Shown piece by piece: positions 56,445 to 64,000 of a stretch of DNA of 64,000 nt (position 1 is the stretch's first letter; each line of letters starts with the position of its first letter). Origin of the DNA: Aurifilum marmelostoma (Eukaryota; Ascomycota; Sordariomycetes; Diaporthales; Cryphonectriaceae); the NCBI GenBank assembly GCA_027559495.1, contig JAMXSV010000017.1, forward strand, positions 1,674,001 through 1,738,000, given 5' to 3'. Below the pieces are notes generated by a model. The model saw nothing but the letters and a program-made list of their open reading frames with translations, had not been told where the DNA came from and ran no database searches. A program made the translations under genes and the position numbers.

Positions 56445-57823
56445 AAAGAGGAGAGGAGGGCTGCTCGTAATATTCTAGGTGAGACGAGTTGTATTGGTGT
56501 GTGGAGCCCTCTGGGAGTGATAGGTACATGGGGCCTGGTCTGCCTACCGTACATACAGTAGTTGGTGATTGCATAGTGGTCTCACATTCAGATGTATCCC
56601 CTAAATAATGCGGTTATTCTGAACTGGATATCAACTTGCACGGTATCTCTGTTACTGACAAACGTTGATCGTCGTCCAAGCGTCCAGAGGCGAGAAGTTT
56701 AGATTCAAGAGCCAAGTCAGACTTGATGGAAATAAACCTCCGAGCAGGGCTGTTTAAGGAAAGAGGGTCCACACGAACAGTTCGTGCTCGATATCCTTAG
56801 GCACAACCTGCGATCCAACACATGGGTGACGGGACCCCGCTGCGTGGTGTGTACCCAGCCGGCCTCCCTTGACAGGCCGGCCGCCATTCTGGTAATTAAG
56901 CCTGTGGGGAGGGATCTTGGGGGTTTCCCTTATCCTGATGATCTAATCATTTCAGGCTTCCCATGTTTCTATCTTGTCTGCATAGTATGAGTAACCACAT
57001 TGAGGGTGGACTCTACATCCGGCTGGGCCAACCGTCGTTTGGCAACTTGGCAGAGGTGAATGCCGAGAGAGACAAGAAACAAGAAAGAATAAGAGGATGA
57101 ATGCCCTGAGGACTATGTGATCACCACAAGATTCCCCACCTTCATACTTGGAAGGAGCAGCATGTGCACCACTCGATCCCCATTCTCGAAACCATCCATC
57201 CAGTATCAGGGGACGGAATGTTGGAGTGTACTTCCTCACAAGACTCGAGATATCGAAGGTTTCGCCTTTGCCGTGCATGCTGACTGCAATACTGCATACT
57301 TACTCCTCCCACACACCACTAGAATGTGCTCCGGCTGGACAATGCCGATTGAGGCTTTCCGCATGTCTCAAGTGTCCCGACTTTTGGGCAGCCCTGGCCG
57401 GGCAGTTCTGACAAGACGGCATGGATCTGAGCTAGCTCCTGTTAGATCTTGACAGCATGAGGTTAGCAGATGTATTATAGGGGCCAAGGTCACAGCAGGC
57501 GTGGGGGGTGGGCGCATGTTGTTGCTCAGCCTCGACACCAAAGTCGGTGGGTGGTGGTGGTGGTGGTCGTGGTCGTCTGTCTTTCTGCTTCTTCCCTTTT
57601 TCTCTTTTTCCTCTCTTTACTTTACAACAACCATACAAAACAGTTACATGCTTGCACAGCCACGATCCTCACCGACTTCAAATGCGGCTCATATGTTTTA
57701 CTAGTGATGTTGGTACTGTAAACCACACACAACAAGACAATGTGCATAAGCACCCTCCCTACCTGCAGAGATCAGTACTGGATTCTTGACCGTAGCCTGA
57801 CTCAGCGAGCAACGCTCTCTCGC

Positions 57824-57850
57824 CTCTCTCTCTCTCTCTCTCTCTCTCTT
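57824..57850. repeat. CT dinucleotide repeat, 13 units
   Basis: A perfect CT tract of about 26 bases in non-coding sequence. Such tracts are common in fungal promoters and leaders. Confidence 0.85.
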
Positions 57851-60155
57851 GCCCTTGTTCGTTTCAGTCTGCCGTACTGGGATTGTCTCTTGTTCGAAAA
57901 GAGATCCCGAGCGTCATTTGCTGGTGGGTCTTGTCTCAGCACCTCGTCTCCCGAGGTCGTATTCCCCGAGTCAAGAAGCCTCGCAGAACATGATCGCCCG
58001 CCAGGAACTCCTTCCATCAGTGGGTGTCCTGCTGGCAGCCGTCTCGAGTATCGAGCCAGATTGGTCCATTGGGTCAAATTGGGTTATCAGACACAATGAC
58101 AGCGAGAGGCCAATCATGGTTGTCCCCTTGACCTTCTTTTCTTCTCTGCTGTAATGAACACTCTTCCTTTCCATCTTGCCCGTCTGCCTTCTAAACCCTA
58201 TTCTGGGCTCATTGATCCCCATTAGGGCGGGATGGGCTAGGCTGAGATAGATTACTGGTCTACAAAGGTTAATGAACCAAGAATATTTTAAAATGGCCGA
58301 ATTCAAACATTTCAGGTCATCCGGTTATCGGGTAGTAGCCGAACTGCCCGAGGTCGAGAGCCAATAAAACACTGTACTGGAGCACTGTGATTGAGCTATA
58401 TCCTTAGGGCTACCCTGACAGTGCGGGCCTGGACCGTCTGCTAAGAGCTTGTTGCAATTTCCCAGTCCCTTGGTTCCCGTTTCTGGTCCCGTCTCCCAGG
58501 TCCCATGATTGTTGAGTTATCCCTTTTGGGGGGGGAGGGGTGCCTTTTTTTTTTTTTTTTTTTTTTCCCACCCTTCTCTCTTTTGGCGGGGAGGGGTCCC
58601 TGAGCCTTCTCCTGCGGTACCGTAGTGTTTAGGTCCCCTGCACTCACGCCTGGCAGTCAAAGTGCCCTGGGCCTTGGCGGGCCCCTAGGGGGGTATCCTG
58701 GTCTGTCGTATGTGCGCCTGGGCATCAACTCGCTCGCAGCTCCACCCAGGCGCCCGCCCGCCCAGCCAGAAGTTGGCCTCAGCTCTACAAGGTCCCCCCC
58801 CCCCCGTCCACGCCTACTTTACTTACACACACATGCACACACACACACACATAGAGTGAGGCTTGCTTCTGACCCGACCAGCCCAGCCCAGCCTTACGAC
58901 ACGAAGAACAAGACAAGTCTATTACTTACTCTCTCTTACCTGCTCACCAAGATCGCACATACTTGTCCAACCTTGAGCTGCGCGATACATCGATACTCGT
59001 TGCAAGAAGAACCCGTCCCGCTCCTTCTTTTTTTTTTCTTCTTTTTTTCCTTCTTCCTTTCGACCTCAACATCGTCCGCGCCCTCTGGCTCTCTACCTCG
59101 TCTCGGCTTGCTGTCGACGACGTCCCAGCTTAGCGCCCACTGCGTCCAGCTCGACCTGCTGCTCCCTCGCCCCTCCAATCGCGCGCGCTCGACCTACCCA
59201 TCCTGACCGACTGTCGCCGACGAGCTGCGATCCTATCTCATCACCCGAGCGCGGCCGTGTCAGCAACCCCAGAACGAAAGCTTCGCAAGCGCCGCAGCAT
59301 CGCGGAATCAGCAGGTTGCACCTCGCCCTACTGCCACGAGCACGCAACGAGGCCCCGCGAGCCAGGTCACAACCCCGGGGCAGGCCAAATACGAACGCGA
59401 CAGCCCGGGTCGCAAACCAACGAGTAGTGCCGTGCGCCTCACCATTTCGCGGGCGCCAAGACCAACACCGCACACAGGGGAAGGAAAGAAGTGAAGAGCA
59501 AAGAAAAGCAACAGGGCGCTATCATTTGTTCCTTTTTCCTCCGGGAGCCCGATTGGGAGAAAAAAGAAAGTGAAAATAAGAAAAGACAGAGCAAGGGAAG
59601 AAAAAGCAAGGTTAGTAGAACGTATCTCTGGTGGGCGCAGACGGGGTTCGTTCGTCATAGCCGCGTGTGCACTGCCTCCTCCCGACCCCAGACTGCGTGG
59701 GTGGGGTGGATCACATAGACCGTGAAGGGGCCGGACTCGGTCGGGCGACTGGCATCGTCGCACCGTCGATGCCTCGAGAGTCCTGACGGTGCCTTCAGGA
59801 CTGCTGCGTCTTGGAGAGGAGAGAAGAGGAGGAGTAGAAGGCCTCGTGGGGCAGCGCACAGCCGATCCTGACCATCGAGTAGACAGATTCGCATTCTGCC
59901 CCACGGCATCACGATCCTCGCTTAGAACCGGCGGTTTGAATCGACGGCGACGGCGGCGACAATAATAACAATAACAGCAACAGTACGCAGGAGGTACAGA
60001 GATCTGTGTGCTACTAGCTACGAATAGAGAGATCCAAACTACCCCTCCAAGACCTCTTCAAGCTCAGAAGAACCGGACAAGAGGAAAAGACCCAAGGAGA
60101 AAAAAGCTGTTGGAGTTCCTTCTCTCAGCCATAACGGTCGAGAATACGAGCTTGC

Positions 60156-60440
60156 ATGTGCCTACAGGGACAACTACCTGCGCAAGACACATCATCCTCA
60201 TCCTCATCATCATCATCATCACCACCGCCTACACGACTCCCGCTCCTCCAGGCATTGCTACCGGACGTACAAGCACAAGACATCCAGGCACCAACAATAA
60301 CCCCAGTTGCCTGCTCTTCTTGCATGCCTACGTCAGGTTGGACCACCCAGCAAACCAACCCTTACCACTACTGTACGTCTCTTTTACGCTCCCTAACACC
60401 AGCCGACGCCGAGGGCCCTGTCTCGTCACAGCAAGTGTAG
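60156..60440 (+). promoter_or_regulatory. candidate upstream ORF in the CRZ1 leader (94 codons)
   Basis: An ATG-initiated frame ends about 445 nt before the CRZ1 start. It begins MCLQGQLPAQD and then has a Ser run and a Pro/Thr-rich remainder. If the transcript starts upstream, ribosomes would meet this ATG first. It has no protein motif, so it is either a translation-control uORF or chance. Confidence 0.3.
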
Positions 60441-60884
60441 TAGCACCTGTTAGGGCCCAAGTCCTCTAGACAACCCCGGTCCCTGGTGGGTTTTGGGCTT
60501 GTCAGCTCCTGCACTGCAGCGTGGTGCATGCGGCGCGGTGCAGTGCATCGATCCGGGCACAGCCTCAACCACCCGCCCTCACACTCTCCCACACACCCTG
60601 TGCTCCGCCACGCTCCAGTCTGCCCGCGCTGACTCGAGAAAAACTGCCTCGCGCATACCTGGCTGTTCTAATCTCGGAAACGCCAACCAAGACACGCACA
60701 AACTCACACTCATACACACACTCTCTCCTCTCACACACACACACACTCACACACACACTCGACCCATTACCCACACTAATTCTCACGCTCTTGTCACTTA
60801 GTCAAAGGTTACACAGGGCTCCTCCTGTCCGCCTGGCTCGTCGGGGACCCGTCTCCCCCGGAGTACAAGTACATACACTACACC

Positions 60885-61196
60885 ATGGATCCGTCTCAGA
60901 ACCGGGGCCGTTCCCCTTCTGCTACCGGTCACCACCAGCATCAGCATCCACATATAACGAACAGCCACTCGCCTTCCCCTGGCCGGCCTTTTGATCCAAC
61001 CGAGACTTCCAACATTGGCCTCGGCATTGACATTGACTCCTCTTCATCTCAACAATTCGCTGCGCCCTCCGATTTCTCTGCCTTCAACCCTGGCGCTGCC
61101 AACTTCCTGGATCCCCAGCAGGCCCAGAATTTCCAGGGTGATACGTCCTTCGGAAACTTTGGCCCTTCGGGTGGCCTTGACGACCTTGCTGCCTTT

Positions 61197-61231
<35 letters not shown>

Positions 61232-63197
61232 ACAACAACACCAACAACAACAGCAGCAGCAGCAGCAGCAACAACTTGACTTTGGCAACGACTTTACCAT
61301 CTTTCCTCCCTCTAGTACAGGCGAGGAGCAGCTGAACACGCCGTTGTTTGCCGGCGACCCGGGCCTCGGCCAGTCCATCGGCAGTCCGGACAATAACAAT
61401 ATGGCGCAGGCCTCTCCTCACCAGCCCACACCTCCTCACATGCTGAACCTGGAATCACAGTCGGGCCACCACTCACCTTCCTTCAACCAGACCCAGTTTG
61501 TGCCCTCCCCAGGCCAAGGACATAGTAGAAACGTGTCGCTCGGCCCAGAGGCTGCCCTGCTGCCTGGTCAGGACTGGAACCAGTTCCGCACTCACCGGAG
61601 AAGCCCCTCGGAGTACTCAGAGGTCTCGTCTGTCGGCGTTCCCTCGCCCAACCTCGGCGTCAGTGACAGCTTTGACCACGTCGACCCGAACCGGTCGCCC
61701 ATGCAGCGCCCTCAGGACCCATCTGTAATCCAGGAGCTGCACGGCATCGGCAGCTTCACCATCTCGGACCCGGCCCGCAGCCCGTCTCACAGTCCTGCCA
61801 TCTCACCACGCATCCTCCCTCAGCAGGCTCCTGATATGGGCCAGCCGCAGAACTACACCCTGGGCAGCAACGGTTTCGTGAGCGGTCCCCCTCAGCCCTA
61901 TGGGATGCAAGCCGCTGAGGCCTTCCCGACCCTGCCGCAGACGACCGAGGCACCCCAGAATTATCCGCTGGCGCCCACCATCAACATCGTCCAGGCCCCT
62001 CCTGTGCGCAACACCTTCGACAGGTCCCCGTTGGTCGACACGGATGCCCTCACACCGCCTGATAGGGGTATGTCATCACCACCATCACCACCACCATCAT
62101 CATCATCATCACCACCACCACTGCCACCTCGTCCTCTCCCACTATACCTTGAATATCTCCTCTCCTTGCTGCGACACATACTAATCCGGTCAATCTAGGT
62201 CGTCGTCGGCAGCGAGCTGTCACTGACCCCTACAACAGCAGCTCGTTGAGCCAGCGGTCATCTCCCAGCTCCCTGTCGCCTCATCTCGCTGCTGATCTCT
62301 CCCCGGGCAGGGGGAGACTCACCCCGGTCACTGTCCCCGCTGGAAAGGCAGCAGTCTGTCTCGCCCAGCAGGAGACGCCAGTCCACGTCGGCGGTTCCCA
62401 ACAACGTCCTGGCCCTGCGCCTCGCCGAACCGGAGCCAGGCGACACGTCGGGATTCAAGCGGGTCCAGAAGCACCCGGCCACCTTCCAGTGCAGCCTCTG
62501 CCCCAAGCGCTTTACGCGTGCCTACAACCTCCGCTCTCATCTGCGCACCCACACGGACGAGCGGCCTTTTGTGTGCACCGTCTGCGGCAAGGCCTTTGCC
62601 CGGCAGCACGACCGCAAGCGCCACGAGGGCCTCCACTCGGGCGAGAAGAAGTTTGTGTGCAAGGGCGATCTCAAGGCCGGCGGCCAGTGGGGCTGTGGTA
62701 GGAGATTTGCCCGTGCTGACGCCCTCGGGCGACACTTCAGGTCGGAAGCCGGCAGGATCTGTATCAAGCCCCTCCTGGACGAGGAGGTGCTGGAGAGACA
62801 GCGCCAGTGGGGCGAGCAGCGTATCGCACAGCAGCAGCAGGCAGCCGCCGCGCAGCAGCAGCAGATGGCCATGGGCGGGCTCATGGCGCCGCCAGCCATG
62901 GACAACGGAGGGGGCTTCCAGGCGCCTGGTGGCTATATGCTACCCCAGGCCCTGCTGGCGCAGTATCCAGCCCTGGCCAACATGGACTGGGCCGCGCCTA
63001 GCATGCAGGGTGACGGGAGCGGCATCGAGGACGAGATGTCGGGCCGGTCCAGCTTTGACGCGTCAGACCTTGGCGAGGACGAAGACGGCGGCTACGTCTC
63101 TGGTCCCGGTACTGGCTACGGGCCTGGCGGCATGGGCGAGGGTTTTGGCGAGATGGGCTATGCGAGTGATTACGGATCGGGACCGAGGCGAGGCTAG
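60885..63197 (+). CDS. CRZ1: CRZ1-type calcineurin-responsive C2H2 transcription factor, with one frame break
   Basis: Exons are 60885-62067 and 62199-63197; the intron has a tactaat branch site. Exon 1 encodes a long disordered activator with a Gln-rich tract (61199-61276) and many Ser-Pro sites. A PxIxIT-like calcineurin docking site, PTINIV, lies at residues 364-369. Exon 2 encodes two standard C2H2 fingers (FQCSLCPKRFTRAYNLRSHLRTH, FVCTVCGKAFARQHDRKRHEGLH) and a third atypical one (CGRRFARADALGRHF). The frame entering exon 2 (SLSPHLAADLSP) and the finger frame differ by +1. One surplus G in the run 62310-62314 explains it and then reads RGDSPRSLSPLERQQ. Known homologues move to the nucleus on Ca2+ stress after calcineurin dephosphorylation. 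Confidence 0.9.
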
Positions 63198-64000
63198 AGC
63201 CCTCCCAGTACCCGCGTGTCTGGTCTCATGCCTGTTCAGTCGAGCATAATATGTTGTCCCCTGAGGAACTCGGCGGATTGACAAGTCCTTTTTGCTTTGA
63301 AAGATTGAGGGGGCCCGGCGTTGCAGAGACGTTCTACACAAGGACACATTGTGTTCATTGATGCATCATGCTTCATCAGAGGCGGTGGGCGGCGGGACCG
63401 GCAGCCTTTTTTTTTTCCTTTTTCTCTCACTTTTTTTTTATTTCTCGAGGCGCGTTGATTCTTTTTTTTTTTTCACATGAGACCCAAGTTTGTTTATCTT
63501 CTTTTTTTCAATTTTCCTTTTTTGGCTTTTATAGACCATTTTTGGATTTCTTTTCTTTTTTGATTCTTCCACGCTTTTTAGATACCAATATTTATCTTTA
63601 TGGGGGTTTTTCTCTTACCTGTTATTTCATATATATTGATCTTTGTGTGTTTTGCTGCTATGGTAGTCACTTATAGATGTGGATGTGAATATGCGTTATT
63701 GAGGGCGGGGCTGCTTGAACTCTTGTCTGTGGATGTTGATAGACGTGATTGGTTGCTGCCCTTTGATGTTAGCCAGAGATATTCTCTTTGTATCCTCAGG
63801 ATGGTTTCAATGATGACCTTTGGTGCGGTTGATATCTTTTTCCTCTGTGCTCAGAGTGTCTTGTAATCTGTCGGCTTGTCCTTGGGAGGGAGTGGCCTAT
63901 GATCCCATTTACTGCACGCTCTTCACTGGTATTTTTCAAATGTGCTTGGGCTCACTATGGGATGTCCTGCCATAATGGTTTGCAATATCTTGCATTACAA
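63198..64000. other. 3' flank of CRZ1, T-rich
   Basis: Strongly T-rich plus strand with several T runs (63,408-63,570), typical of a 3' UTR and terminator zone. The two frames found (63368-63676, 63600-63866) are Phe/Leu-rich translations of T runs and are not called genes. Confidence 0.5.

Larger units (their letters stand above)
55368..60884. other. 5.5 kb gene-poor region upstream of the CRZ1-type gene
   Basis: No protein gene can be supported. Many overlapping frames exist on both strands, none with a motif. The region holds an 11-base G run after AOX (55381-55391), a trinucleotide repeat (56404-56444), a CT repeat (57824-57850), a long T run (about 58,543-58,566), a C run (58794-58805) and CA repeats (58,830s; 60,730s). 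The last 2 kb look like a long promoter and leader for the zinc-finger gene. I searched by eye for tRNA-like arms and found none. Confidence 0.45.

Noticed and set aside
56237..56554. Minus frame with a Ser run across the trinucleotide repeat
   Set aside because: The run is just the microsatellite read in one phase; nothing conserved around it.
58625..59206. 193-codon frame upstream of CRZ1
   Set aside because: It translates CA, CT and T runs into His/Thr and Phe stretches; non-coding in character.
1..64000. CRISPR arrays, prokaryotic operons, rRNA or tRNA genes
   Set aside because: Introns and fungal families show a eukaryotic nuclear genome. I scanned by eye for tRNA T-arm-like sequences and long inverted or direct repeats and found none convincing; a tRNAscan-SE run would settle it.
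1..64000. Transposons or RIP-degraded repeats
   Set aside because: No reverse transcriptase, integrase or transposase text and no long AT-rich stretch with the stop-rich look of RIP was noticed.

Overview
The window looks like a gene-dense nuclear segment of a filamentous ascomycete, most likely a Sordariomycete. Genes have short GT-AG introns (about 50-150 nt). The core genes (SEC11, exopolyphosphatase, PNO1, MDM31, eIF3j, alternative oxidase, CRZ1-type zinc finger) are of fungal type. The window also carries fungus-specific families: a HET domain protein, a NACHT-TPR receptor, a SesB-like hydrolase and a FAR-17a/AIG1-like membrane protein. I cannot name the species. Exon joins were made by eye from splice signals, reading frame and family knowledge, with no alignment or transcript.

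Layout. 1-3.4 kb is mostly non-coding, with one orphan ORF. 3.4-14.6 kb is an accessory block of three large signalling proteins: an active-looking protein kinase fused to ankyrin repeats (+), an alpha/beta-hydrolase with a C-terminal degenerate kinase (-), and a NACHT-TPR STAND receptor (+). The last two are transcribed divergently from one roughly 720 bp region. A HET-domain gene lies 20 kb further on (32.9-34.9 kb). The parts resemble those of fungal allorecognition and immune systems, so this block is the best candidate for an undescribed system. 15.4-28 kb holds a DUF1349 protein, a BTB protein, a FAR-17a-like membrane protein, SEC11 and PPX1. 28.5-32.6 kb holds a 78-residue secreted cysteine-containing protein and a membrane-anchored histidine-phosphatase-like protein. 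35.5-45.8 kb is housekeeping: peroxisomal dienoyl-CoA reductase, a Rad60/Esc2-like SUMO-like protein, PNO1, MDM31 and HCR1/eIF3j. 47.5-55.4 kb holds a stand-alone adenylation-domain enzyme, a 56-residue membrane micropeptide, a small basic Gly/Ala-rich protein and alternative oxidase. 55.4-60.9 kb is a long gene-poor leader/promoter region in front of the CRZ1-type factor (60.9-63.2 kb).

Two cross-cutting observations. First, three unrelated genes (NACHT-TPR, AOX, CRZ1) each need exactly one base removed at or next to a G or C run to restore the expected family sequence. Shared sequencing error is therefore more likely than three mutations. Second, the window has about a dozen G or C runs of 10-18 bases. 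Three lie in the sense strand as poly-G within 20 nt after a stop codon, and three lie as poly-C in or near 5' leaders.
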